A stretch of 14,936 bases of DNA from the NCBI GenBank assembly GCA_002345205.1, contig DDVI01000020.1:1-14936 (forward strand). Reading direction: 5' to 3'. Source of the stretch: Bdellovibrionaceae bacterium UBA2316. Lineage in GTDB: Bacteria > Bdellovibrionota > Bdellovibrionia > Bdellovibrionales > Bdellovibrionaceae. The first letter of the stretch is position 1, and each line of letters starts with the position of its first letter. The notes beneath the pieces are model-generated. The model worked only from the letters and a program-made list of their open reading frames with translations. It did no database searches and was not told where the DNA came from. The position numbers and the translations under genes were made by a program. Below, in pieces: positions 7,903 through 14,265 of the stretch.

Positions 7903-7932
7903 TTGCTCATGAATAAAATTAATACTTTTAAT
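7903..7932 (+). promoter_or_regulatory. Possible sigma-70 promoter for GNAT-like gene
   Basis: TTGCTC (7903-7908) and TTTAAT (7927-7932) are 18 bases apart in the AT-rich spacer between divergent genes, about 40 bases ahead of the ATG at 7973. The match to consensus is moderate and the surrounding sequence is very AT-rich, so this could be chance. Confidence 0.25.
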
Positions 7933-7972
7933 ATATCAATCGAAATATCTAATGATTGACTAAGGTGCCAAA

Positions 7973-8758
7973 ATGGTTGAGACCTCTACGGATTTAAATT
8001 CAAAACAGGCAAACCCTGTGACTCGCGCCCCTCGTCCATCTGTTTTTGCTGAATTTAAAACAGTTCCTACACTAAGTTCTGTTGAGATCGAACGAATGTA
8101 TGCTATTTTTTCAAAATACTATATTAACCATAATCGTGAACAATTTACGTCCGACCTATTTGAAAAAGATCAGGTCATATTGTTAAGGGATTCTAGTAAA
8201 AGAACGATTCAAGGGTTTTCAACTTTGTTGAAAGTAGACCTAAAACCATATGGCTATCAAGCTACTGGTATTTATAGCGGCGACACGGTTTTGGAGAAAG
8301 AATATTGGGGTAACAAAGCGCTCGGAGTTGCATTTCTAAAATATCTTTGGCTAGAAAAGGTTAAAACCCCAACCCTACCTGTCTATTGGTTCTTAATCTC
8401 TAAGGGCTATAAAACGTATCTTCTGATGGCGAACAATTTTAAAACGCATTTTCCTCGCGTCGAGAAGTCTACACCGATTCAATATAAAAATATCATGGAT
8501 AAATTTTATGGACATCGTTTTGCTAAAAATTACAAAGCGGAACACGGCACTATCGAGTTTGACCATACAGCTTGTAGTTTGAAAGAAAAAGTGGCTGAAA
8601 TTTCAGATGATCTTTTCAAAAACAAAAAAATACAGTTCTTTGCCAAAATGAATCCTCGTTGGGATCGCGGAGATGAATTGGCGTGCATTGCCGAAATGAC
8701 ATTATGGATGCCACTTCAATATTTTATAAAGAAAACTTTTTTAAAAAAGAAGACCTAA
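7973..8758 (+). CDS. GNAT-fold-like conserved hypothetical protein
   Basis: This 261-residue soluble protein has no signal peptide. Its middle part reads like an acyltransferase (GNAT-type) core: ILLRDSSKRTIQGFSTLLKVDL as the central strands, IYSGDTVLEKEYWGNKALGVAF as the strand and helix that in GNAT proteins bind the CoA pyrophosphate, and PVYWFLISKGYKTYLLMANNF, a distinctive segment I recall in conserved hypothetical proteins. The canonical Q/RxxGxG/A loop is not present in standard form (WGNKALG is the nearest), so activity is uncertain. AAGGTG just upstream fits the ATG. The gene is followed by a 24-codon ORF and an Imm1-type gene on the same strand, possibly as one transcript. Confidence 0.5.
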   Translation: MVETSTDLNSKQANPVTRAPRPSVFAEFKTVPTLSSVEIERMYAIFSKYYINHNREQFTSDLFEKDQVILLRDSSKRTIQGFSTLLKVDLKPYGYQATGIYSGDTVLEKEYWGNKALGVAFLKYLWLEKVKTPTLPVYWFLISKGYKTYLLMANNFKTHFPRVEKSTPIQYKNIMDKFYGHRFAKNYKAEHGTIEFDHTACSLKEKVAEISDDLFKNKKIQFFAKMNPRWDRGDELACIAEMTLWMPLQYFIKKTFLKKKT

Positions 8759-8797
8759 TAAAACCTTAACTCTAAAGGAGGACACCGCCCACCACCC

Positions 8798-8872
8798 ATG
8801 AAATTCATCCCTCAGCCGCGTGGTCCAAAAGTAGAAAAACAAACAGTAGAAAATTCTGGCGACGATATGTAA
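8798..8872 (+). CDS. 24-codon ORF in frame ahead of Imm1-type gene
   Basis: A short frame starting MKFIPQPRGPKVEKQ and ending GDDM is followed by TAA. A very strong AAAGGAGG lies at 8774-8781, but 16 bases separate it from the ATG, longer than usual, and no other start codon lies between. The frame is the same as that of the Imm1-type gene, whose ATG lies 12 bases after this stop and has only a weak binding site of its own. It may be a leader peptide or small protein whose translation feeds the next gene. The peptide is charged and proline-rich with no membrane segment. Expression is unproven. Confidence 0.4.
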   Translation: MKFIPQPRGPKVEKQTVENSGDDM

Positions 8873-8884
8873 GATATATTCAGT

Positions 8885-9274
8885 ATGAAGTACACGTTAG
8901 AATATTTAGAAAAAGGTTCATTAGTTTCACACGATGGCATCGTTAAAAACGAAGCCGAGCTTGAAACTCTGATGCTAAAATTAGATGCTGAAAAATATGT
9001 AAATTTATGTTTCGTTTTTTCTAACCAAAACATTCTAACTGTTTCCGGTGGCCGAGAACAATATATAGTCATGTTTTCGGACAACAGTAAATTCTATGAA
9101 CTTAACAATCCAATCAATAGAGGCGGTGACCTGGTTCTAATTCGAACTGGTCATACCGTTGGCAAGTTCCCGAAAGAAATGGTAATGGACCCGTTCACTA
9201 CACTTGGCGTAATTAAAGAATTTTACCATTCGGGTAAACGACATCCCGATCATAACTGGAAACCTTTGAACTAA
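8885..9274 (+). CDS. Imm1-family-like immunity protein, orphan
   Basis: This 129-residue cytoplasmic protein fits the Imm1 pattern. It has an N-terminal ELETLMLKLDAEKYVNLCFVF helix-strand, a central ILTVSGG strand turn, a repeated strand with FYELNNP, and a closing FTTLGVIKEFYHSGKRHPDHNW segment. That last element (helix, then F..tG.rP....W) is the most typical part of the family. Imm1 proteins bind and block toxins of contact-dependent or polymorphic toxin systems. No toxin gene is in the window, so it would be an orphan that protects against toxins of kin, or a non-immunity relative. The ATG at 8885 has only TAAGAT upstream; re-initiation from the preceding 24-codon ORF could supply translation. 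A minus-strand reading frame over the same DNA is a shadow. Confidence 0.55.
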   Translation: MKYTLEYLEKGSLVSHDGIVKNEAELETLMLKLDAEKYVNLCFVFSNQNILTVSGGREQYIVMFSDNSKFYELNNPINRGGDLVLIRTGHTVGKFPKEMVMDPFTTLGVIKEFYHSGKRHPDHNWKPLN

Positions 9275-9440
9275 ACTGGGGCTAAAGTTACACTGTACTT
9301 ATGATCTATTGCGCTTGAATCCTTTACAACGTTTTGCGTTAGTCAAATTACCTTGTTCTAGTTTTCGTCCATTTTTTCTAGATCTAATTCTCTGCAACTG
9401 CTTGTTTGTTCAAGATTTTCTATGGTAGCTGCCTAACTTA

Positions 9441-9470
9441 TGGAATATTTTCCTAGTGCCAAAATATCCA
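9441..9470 (+). promoter_or_regulatory. Hairpin in leader of surface-antigen gene
   Basis: TGGAATATTTT (9441-9451) pairs with AAAATATCCA (9461-9470), ten base pairs with one bulged A, around a nine-base loop. It lies about 60 bases ahead of the start of the glycine-zipper protein gene and lacks a T-run, so it is not a terminator. The rest of the spacer (9275-9528) is T-rich and holds no recognisable gene. The hairpin may stabilise or control the mRNA; this is a guess. Confidence 0.3.
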
Positions 9471-9528
9471 GGCCCATCCTTTGCTTTGGTGGTTACCCGT
9501 ACTTAATTCACAATTAAAAGGAGCCAAA

Positions 9529-10464
9529 ATGAATCGCAAATTTTTATCGTTAGGTCTTGTGGTAGCAATGCTAACTACAAGCGTAAGTTTCAACGCATTA
9601 GCTGACAAAGAAGACACAGGTGCAGTCGTCGGCGCTATCATCGGTGGAATCTTGGGTAACCAAGTTGGAAAAGGTAACGGTAAAACTGTTGCTACTGGTT
9701 TAGGAATTATTTTAGGCGCTGTCGTCGGCGCTGATATCGGCAAACAATTAGACGAAAATGATCGCCGTGCTCTAGCGGAAGCTCAACGTGATGCTTTCTT
9801 ACGTCCAATCGGAGAAAGAACTGAGTGGGATGGTTACCGTTATGGTTCACGAACTGGTGCCCGTGGTAACTTCAGAACAACTCGTGAAGGTTACTTAAGA
9901 ACTAACTCTCGCGAAATCTGCCGCGAATATGAATCTGTAATCGTAACTCGTCAAAAAACTGAAACTAAAACGGGTATCGCATGTTCACGTGCTGACGGCT
10001 CTTGGAGAGAAGTAAATTCAAGTGAAGTTGTTTTCCGTGATGGAACAGTGATCCGAAACGAAACTTCATCTAGCGGTCACGGTTCTAACTACGGTGGCAG
10101 TTACAAACGTCCACAACCAGTTCGCCCAATCGAACCTTCATACCCACGCCCTGGTTCTGGCTATGGCTACGGGTACGGTGGCAGCATTCAAGAAAGAGAA
10201 GCAACTGTAGCCGCAGTTAGAAACTTCGTTTGGAGCACTAACGGTTTAAATAAATCATCTTCAGAAGCTGATCGTATTGCACGTTTATGGATTGAAAGAA
10301 ACTGTGAAGGCGCGTACCAAGTTCAATCTATGGCGAGTCAATTCAAGCAAGAATATGACTTTGCTTGGAGCATTCGCGGATTAAACATGAACTCATATCA
10401 AGCTCGTCAATACGCTCTTGATAGAGTGTCTCGCATGAGCCGTTGTTCTCACTTACTTTACTAA
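9529..10464 (+). CDS. 17 kDa-antigen-type glycine-zipper envelope protein with C-terminal repeats
   Basis: The mature protein follows a signal peptide cleaved after about residue 25 (VSFNALA). Residues 31-70 form a glycine-zipper double hairpin (GAVVGAIIGGILGNQVG and ILGAVVGADIGKQLDENDR), the 2TM element of Rickettsia 17 kDa surface antigens. Residues 75-185 resemble the rest of that family, including SREICREYE and TGIACSRADGSWREV. A Gly/Pro/Tyr-rich linker follows. Two copies of a 30-residue unit close the protein (about 228-259 and 272-306), sharing FxWSxxGLNxxS, spaced alanines and a final cysteine. No lipobox cysteine is seen. I place the start at 9529, where AAAAGGAG precedes the ATG and the signal peptide begins; an upstream TTG at 9481 has no support. 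Expected place: outer membrane or periplasm. Codon use looks like that of a well-expressed gene. A strong terminator follows. Confidence 0.8.
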   Translation: MNRKFLSLGLVVAMLTTSVSFNALADKEDTGAVVGAIIGGILGNQVGKGNGKTVATGLGIILGAVVGADIGKQLDENDRRALAEAQRDAFLRPIGERTEWDGYRYGSRTGARGNFRTTREGYLRTNSREICREYESVIVTRQKTETKTGIACSRADGSWREVNSSEVVFRDGTVIRNETSSSGHGSNYGGSYKRPQPVRPIEPSYPRPGSGYGYGYGGSIQEREATVAAVRNFVWSTNGLNKSSSEADRIARLWIERNCEGAYQVQSMASQFKQEYDFAWSIRGLNMNSYQARQYALDRVSRMSRCSHLLY

Positions 10465-10485
10465 ATTTAATTTAAATTAATATAT

Positions 10486-10517
10486 AAAACGGGCGCTAAT
10501 CTTTAGCGCCCGTTTTT
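10486..10517. terminator. Bidirectional intrinsic terminator
   Basis: CGGGCGCTAA (10490-10499) and TTAGCGCCCG (10503-10512) form a perfect 10 bp stem with a three-base loop, extended by AAAA and TTTT on the two sides. The T-run at 10513-10517 serves the plus-strand antigen gene and the A-run at 10486-10489 serves the minus-strand yheU. The last codons and stop (10496-10498) of yheU lie inside the stem. Confidence 0.92.
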
Positions 10518-10789
10518 CTTTGTAACTTTCTAAAATCGGTTGCAGTTAATAAACTGACGGTTTCTGAGGTCTGATCAAAGACGATTTTAACATCCCCGCG
10601 ATCAATTTGTTTTTGAATCTGACTTTTCTTTTTCTCAAATTCAACCTCCACAACACCGTAATCCGTTCCTTCGCGCAGAATGAAGTTTTCGATAATCCCG
10701 TTCAAAGCGTCCGGAGACAGCTGACTAGGCGTAATTTCTATGGGTGCTTCTTCTTGTATTTGTTGAGGATGTTTTTTTTCGTCTGGCAT
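10496..10789 (-). CDS. yheU: YheU family (UPF0270) protein
   Basis: Residues from about 20 onward match the YheU/UPF0270 family: ITPSQLSPDALNGIIENF, LREGTDYG (the family hallmark), a lysine-rich helix, and VKIVFDQTSETVSLL. Function of the family is not established. The protein is 97 residues if it starts at the ATG at 10789; the family is usually about 70-75, so it has an extra N-terminal tail rich in Lys, Glu and Gln. A TTG at 10810 could add seven residues but has no better ribosome binding site. The C-terminus is encoded within the terminator hairpin. It is likely transcribed with the two small-protein genes upstream on the same strand. Confidence 0.85.
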   Translation of the reverse strand: MPDEKKHPQQIQEEAPIEITPSQLSPDALNGIIENFILREGTDYGVVEVEFEKKKSQIQKQIDRGDVKIVFDQTSETVSLLTATDFRKLQRKTGAKD

Positions 10790-10872
10790 TGGCTTTAATG
10801 TTATAAGCAATGACCATCATCTTCAACGAAAGAAGTAGCATTTGAAACCTAATTTTCATTTTGATATCCACT

Positions 10873-11145
10873 TTAAAATTTCCTTAGCGGTCGACGCGTA
10901 TTGATAGTTCCCGAGAAGAGGCCAATGATGAACAGGAATACCATAGCTCCAATGACTGACATGCCTAATGCTGACCAGAAGCCATATACCGCGACTCCCG
11001 CCATATCAAAAATAAACCCCCCAATGAAAGCCCCGATAACACCAACAATGATGTCACTTAGAATTCCTAGTCCTTCACCTTTCATTAGAGAACTCGCAAT
11101 CCAGCCCGCTAGCAAACCTACTAGAAGAAATACGATAATGTTCAT
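10873..11145 (-). CDS. GlsB/YeaQ/YmgE-type stress-response membrane protein
   Basis: This 90-residue inner-membrane protein has three hydrophobic segments (about 3-22, 29-50 and 58-82) and the family's GLLAGWIASSLMKGEGLG and DIIVGVIGAFIGGFIF blocks. The family is linked to general or envelope stress, but its activity is unknown. I start it at the ATG at 11145, which has GGGAG seven bases upstream; the in-frame extension to 11166 lacks support. The C-terminal tail (TRRPLRKF) is basic and cytoplasmic. It lies 33 bases after the hydrophilic protein gene and 83 bases before yheU, likely one transcript. Confidence 0.88.
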   Translation of the reverse strand: MNIIVFLLVGLLAGWIASSLMKGEGLGILSDIIVGVIGAFIGGFIFDMAGVAVYGFWSALGMSVIGAMVFLFIIGLFSGTINTRRPLRKF

Positions 11146-11178
11146 AACCGACTCCCTTACCCGCAAGCGATACCAAAC

Positions 11179-11400
11179 CTAGTTATGGTTTACTTCCGAT
11201 AAAACAAAATCGTCCTGTTTTTGAGAAGAATCTGGAGCTTGTCCTGCCCGTGGGCGCTTCATGATTAAATCTTTTTCTGGAAGTTTTACGCCGCCGTCGT
11301 CTTTTTCCTTCTCGTCGGGACGATTGCCTGCATTTAAACGACTGTCGCGATCCTTCACTTTCGATTCTGCATTAATTTTAGGGATGATATCATTTTCCAT
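11179..11400 (-). CDS. Small hydrophilic hypothetical protein
   Basis: I do not recognise this protein. It is 73 residues long, strongly charged and rich in Lys, Asp, Glu and Pro, with no hydrophobic segment, and looks disordered. AAGGAG stands five bases before the ATG at 11400, which favours that start over the GTG at 11406. It heads the run of small genes ending in yheU. Association with the GlsB-type stress gene suggests a stress-protective role, but only by position. Confidence 0.7.
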   Translation of the reverse strand: MENDIIPKINAESKVKDRDSRLNAGNRPDEKEKDDGGVKLPEKDLIMKRPRAGQAPDSSQKQDDFVLSEVNHN

Positions 11401-11450
11401 AAACACTCCTTAGTTTAGTTATGGTTACTCAATTCGATTATTTAATGTGC

Positions 11451-11494
11451 AAAAAGGCGGCTCAAGTCTGTTAGGACTTTAACAGACTTGAGCC
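11451..11494 (-). terminator. Intrinsic terminator of thrS
   Basis: GGCTCAAGTCTGTTA (11459-11473) and TAACAGACTTGAGCC (11480-11494) form a 15 bp perfect stem with a six-base loop. Read leftward from the thrS stop, a run of five T follows four bases after the stem (AAAAA at 11451-11455 on the plus strand). It closes the thrS transcript and separates it from the small-gene cluster. Confidence 0.85.
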
Positions 11495-11574
11495 TTTGTA
11501 AAGTGGCAAAAAACCTCAAATACTTTTTATTGAGGGAAATTTTCATCAGTGTACTGACACGCTTAGTTTGAGCG

Positions 11575-12792
11575 CTATTCTGGAATTGCTATTCTTTTCA
11601 ATACAAAATCGCTTACGTGCTGAAGACTTACAATACGAACACCTTCACGTCCTTGCAAAGAAACGTCTCCCGACGAAATTTCGTTTTTACCAAGAACCAT
11701 TTTGAACAGCGGCCGCAGTCGATGCGCAAACAAAATTCGCTTTGAAAGACTTCCCAAATTGTGATCAACCACAACTCGAATTCCTTTATCCGATAACTGG
11801 CCTGCAATTTCTTTTGCAAAAGAAAGATGGTCTTCGTTCACTGGCAAAATGTATAACTGCACAGGACATAGCCATCCCGGCAAAGCACCATCATAGTATT
11901 CAAGCAAAAGTGAAACGAAACGCTCGTGACTTCCTAAGGGCGCACGATGAATGATCCATGGACGTTTAGGCTCACCAGAATTGGAAATATAATTTAAATC
12001 AAATTTTTCTGCTGAATTAAAATCTACTTGTATGCTGGCAATCGATTCTTCGTGTCCATGATTCATTTTCATTTGCACATCTATTTTAGGACCGTAAAAG
12101 GCGGCTTCGCCCTGGGCTTCAAAGAAATCCAAACCTTTTTCGATTAAACATTGTCTGAGGATTTCTTCTGACTCGTTCCAAAGCTCTTTAGGACCGTCGA
12201 AATCACCAGGACGCATAACATCTGATTTAGATAAACGATAACGATACCCTTTTAAACCCAGTGCTCGGTAACAGTATTCATGAAGTTCAAGTACGGACAG
12301 TATTTCCTGCTTGGAATCTTTTGGATCCAAATAAATATGAGCGTCGTTTTGATTCAAGCCCCGAACTCGACTCAAACCTTTTAGTGAACCACTATTTTCA
12401 AATCGATAAACCTGTCCGTATTCTGCAATTCGCAACGGCAACTGTCGGTAGCTTCGTAAGCTCGATGCAAAGACTTTATGATGGTGAGGACAATTCATCG
12501 GTTTTAAATAATAGCGCTCACTCTCTTCATCGCCTTTAATTGGTGGATACATGTTATCTTCAAAAGCACGTAAATGTCCCGATCGATCATACAAACTGCT
12601 TTTAGCCAAATGAGGACTCGCCACCCGGTGATACCCCGCTTTCTTTTCTAACTTTTTAGTAAAGGCTTCCAAACTGTCGCGAATAGCAACTCCATTGGGC
12701 AACCAGATCGGTAATCCGGCACCAATTTCTTCGTCAAGAAAATAGATCTCCATTTCATCGGCTAATTGCCGATGATCAAATTGAAATGACAT
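11575..12792 (-). CDS. thrS: Short threonyl-tRNA synthetase without TGS and editing domains
   Basis: The protein is 405 residues, against about 640 for usual bacterial ThrRS. It starts at the class II catalytic core (FDHRQLADEMEIYF, WLPNGVAIRDSLE) and so lacks both the N-terminal TGS domain and the second editing domain that removes Ser-tRNA(Thr). Motif 2 is VYRFENSGSLKGLSRVRG and motif 3 includes HRAPLGSHERFVSLLLEYY. The three zinc/threonine-binding ligands are kept: Cys101 (in KPMNCPHHH), His152 (NDAHIY) and His282 (IIHRAP). A C-terminal anticodon-binding domain is present but diverged (VSLQGREG where others have VAVRTRxG). The Gly after MNCP is replaced by His. AGGAGA precedes the ATG. It probably charges tRNA(Thr), likely as a second copy beside a full-length thrS; cognate-tRNA use and fidelity are unproven. 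Confidence 0.88.
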   Translation of the reverse strand: MSFQFDHRQLADEMEIYFLDEEIGAGLPIWLPNGVAIRDSLEAFTKKLEKKAGYHRVASPHLAKSSLYDRSGHLRAFEDNMYPPIKGDEESERYYLKPMNCPHHHKVFASSLRSYRQLPLRIAEYGQVYRFENSGSLKGLSRVRGLNQNDAHIYLDPKDSKQEILSVLELHEYCYRALGLKGYRYRLSKSDVMRPGDFDGPKELWNESEEILRQCLIEKGLDFFEAQGEAAFYGPKIDVQMKMNHGHEESIASIQVDFNSAEKFDLNYISNSGEPKRPWIIHRAPLGSHERFVSLLLEYYDGALPGWLCPVQLYILPVNEDHLSFAKEIAGQLSDKGIRVVVDHNLGSLSKRILFAHRLRPLFKMVLGKNEISSGDVSLQGREGVRIVSLQHVSDFVLKRIAIPE

Positions 12793-12848
12793 AACATCTC
12801 CTAAATTTTTTAATTTTTAAATACGAGTTTTTATAAATGTGCGCGAAC

Positions 12849-12907
12849 GTGTTAGTGGAGTGCCACGAAATGAGTGACACACGAGAAATGTGTTAACCCC
12901 GCAGGGT
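12849..12907 (-). promoter_or_regulatory. Structured leader of thrS
   Basis: In the stretch read before thrS there are several small hairpins: GTGG/CCAC (12855-12866), ACACA/TGTGT with a seven-base loop (12877-12893), and ACCC/GGGT (12896-12907). GTGT at 12849-12852 can also pair with ACAC at 12877-12880, which would exclude the second hairpin. Such competing stems fit leader control. No T-box sequence is present, and the seven-base loop does not carry a threonine anticodon. Confidence 0.35.
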
Positions 12908-12923
12908 GGTCAGATAAAACCTA

Positions 12924-12960
12924 TAGATGATGAAAAAGATATATTTTTTCATTACATCTA
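12924..12960 (-). repeat. AT-rich long hairpin between GNAT and thrS
   Basis: TAGATG plus ATGAAAAA (12924-12937) pairs with TTTTTCAT plus CATCTA (12945-12960), 14 base pairs with a two-base bulge and a seven-base loop. It could act as a weak terminator after the GNAT gene pair, although no clean T-run follows. A possible -10 (TATGAT, 12960-12965 on the minus strand) touches its edge. The rest of 12793-13093 holds no gene I can support. Confidence 0.45.
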
Positions 12961-13093
12961 TCATATCTTATTAAGGTAATTAAACGTTACTAAATAATTT
13001 TTATGGGGTTATAAGCAGAGCTTATCCATTTTGTCTTTTTAATAGATACCGTCTTCGGCTGAATAGCGTAGACGTTCATAACAATAATAAGCC

Positions 13094-13648
13094 TCAGTCC
13101 TTCAGTAATAATTGATACGAATACTCATCGACATATTGGCCATCAATCAACGCGATTTCTTTTAACAAACCGATTCTCTGAAATCCTACTTTTTCATATA
13201 GAGCAATGCCAGCCGTATTGTATGTTCTAACGGTTAGATCAATTCGGCGAAGACCGATTTGTTTTGCGGTCTCTAAAGCGGTGTTCATTAAGTGCGTACC
13301 AAGGCCTGTATTGCAATAGGCATTTTGAATACTCATTCCCAAACTAGCATTGTGTCGTACAAACTCGGCCGTTTGGGAAAATAGCCCTAAACCACCCACT
13401 ATTTTTCCATCGACCCAAGCCATAATCATAAATTTATTTTTACCCGACTCTAGATCCGCCAGAAATTTGCTTTCATCTTCAACAGAAACGTTGTCCCAAT
13501 GTGCACTACCTTGATTCAAATTACGATAAGACTCTTTATGAGATATTTTTAAATGTTGAAGAACCAGATCGGCCTCATCAGGTGATGCAGACTTTAAAGT
13601 CGCTGAACGACCGTCTTTAAGTTTTACTACTTTCTGAGCGATTTTCAT
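13094..13648 (-). CDS. GNAT N-acetyltransferase (second of pair)
   Basis: The 184-residue cytoplasmic protein has a GNAT fold. A FMIMAWVDGKIVGGLGLF strand pair is followed by SLGMSIQNAYCNTGLGTHLM, where the acetyl-CoA phosphate-binding Q/RxxGxG/A loop appears as NTGLGTHL. IDLTVRTYNTAGIALYEKVGF is the typical motif B, ending in DGQYVDEYSYQLLL, as in RimJ/SpeG-like small-molecule or protein acetylases. Its start ATG overlaps the preceding gene's stop in ATGA, so the two are translationally coupled. The acceptor substrate is unknown. The neighbouring enzyme is related in layout, suggesting an old tandem duplication. Confidence 0.88.
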   Translation of the reverse strand: MKIAQKVVKLKDGRSATLKSASPDEADLVLQHLKISHKESYRNLNQGSAHWDNVSVEDESKFLADLESGKNKFMIMAWVDGKIVGGLGLFSQTAEFVRHNASLGMSIQNAYCNTGLGTHLMNTALETAKQIGLRRIDLTVRTYNTAGIALYEKVGFQRIGLLKEIALIDGQYVDEYSYQLLLKD

Positions 13649-14199
13649 TTAACTACCCTACTCATCAAGACAGCGTCTACATAATGTCCCTCTTGATATT
13701 TAATTTCTTTTTCCTTTATGCCTTCGATTTTGAAACCCATTTTTTCATACAGTTTACGTGCCGGTTCGTTATCACTGTGAACCGTCAGGTTAATTTTTTC
13801 GATCGTCTCGCAATTCTGAGCCCATTCAATTAAAGCTTTTATCAGTTCTGTGCCGATACCCAATCCGCGGTAGGCTTTAGCCATCGACATTCCAAATTCT
13901 CCGGTATGGGCCGTTCGATTGCGATTGCCATTGCAAAAATCTAGAAGGCCGACAATCTCATCATTGATTTCGGCAACGATAATTAGGCGACTTGGATGAT
14001 CACGATGTGAAATGATCCAGTTTTCTTCACTAGTTACCGTCAAATTAAGTTCGTCTAACGTCAGTAGCTGGTAAATATCTTCAGCTACCACCATTTTCGA
14101 CAATTCCAAAATTTGCCGCGCATCAAATACATCAGCTGATCGAATCACGACATCTTCGTTACGCTTAGTTTTAAAAAGACGAGACTTAAATTTTTCCAT
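13645..14199 (-). CDS. GNAT N-acetyltransferase (first of pair)
   Basis: The 184-residue product carries the same GNAT layout as its downstream neighbour: IVAEINDEIVGLLDF, EFGMSMAKAYRGLGIGTELI with the acetyl-CoA loop RGLGIGTE, and INLTVHSDNEPARKLYEKMGFKIEG, ending in EGHYVDAVLMSR. I prefer the ATG at 14199 (MEKFKSRLFKTK); a TTG at 14250 would add 17 residues but has no ribosome binding site, and the ATG also has a weak one. The RxxGxG loop is intact here, so activity is likely. It is divergent from the TrhA-like gene across about 66 bases. Substrate unknown. Confidence 0.85.
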   Translation of the reverse strand: MEKFKSRLFKTKRNEDVVIRSADVFDARQILELSKMVVAEDIYQLLTLDELNLTVTSEENWIISHRDHPSRLIIVAEINDEIVGLLDFCNGNRNRTAHTGEFGMSMAKAYRGLGIGTELIKALIEWAQNCETIEKINLTVHSDNEPARKLYEKMGFKIEGIKEKEIKYQEGHYVDAVLMSRVVK

Positions 14200-14265
14200 T
14201 ACAATGTGAAAACTAGAGTAAAAAACGTTTTTGCATAAATCAACTTCCAAAGCTATAGTGCAACT

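Noticed and set aside
8812..9084. Minus-strand ORF over the Imm1-type gene
   Set aside because: No ribosome binding site or motif; it is a shadow of the plus-strand gene.
9481..9528. TTG start extending the surface antigen
   Set aside because: The ATG at 9529 has AAAAGGAG and begins the signal peptide.
10725..10859. 44-codon minus-strand ORF starting MKIRFQMLLL
   Set aside because: It overlaps the start of yheU in another frame and has only a weak binding site.
12840..12910. T-box riboswitch before thrS
   Set aside because: AGGGTGG occurs only on the plus strand (12903-12909), antisense to thrS, and no GGGTGGNACC core is present on the thrS strand.
12990..13079. 29-codon minus-strand ORF between GNAT and thrS
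   Set aside because: No ribosome binding site at normal distance and no recognisable feature.
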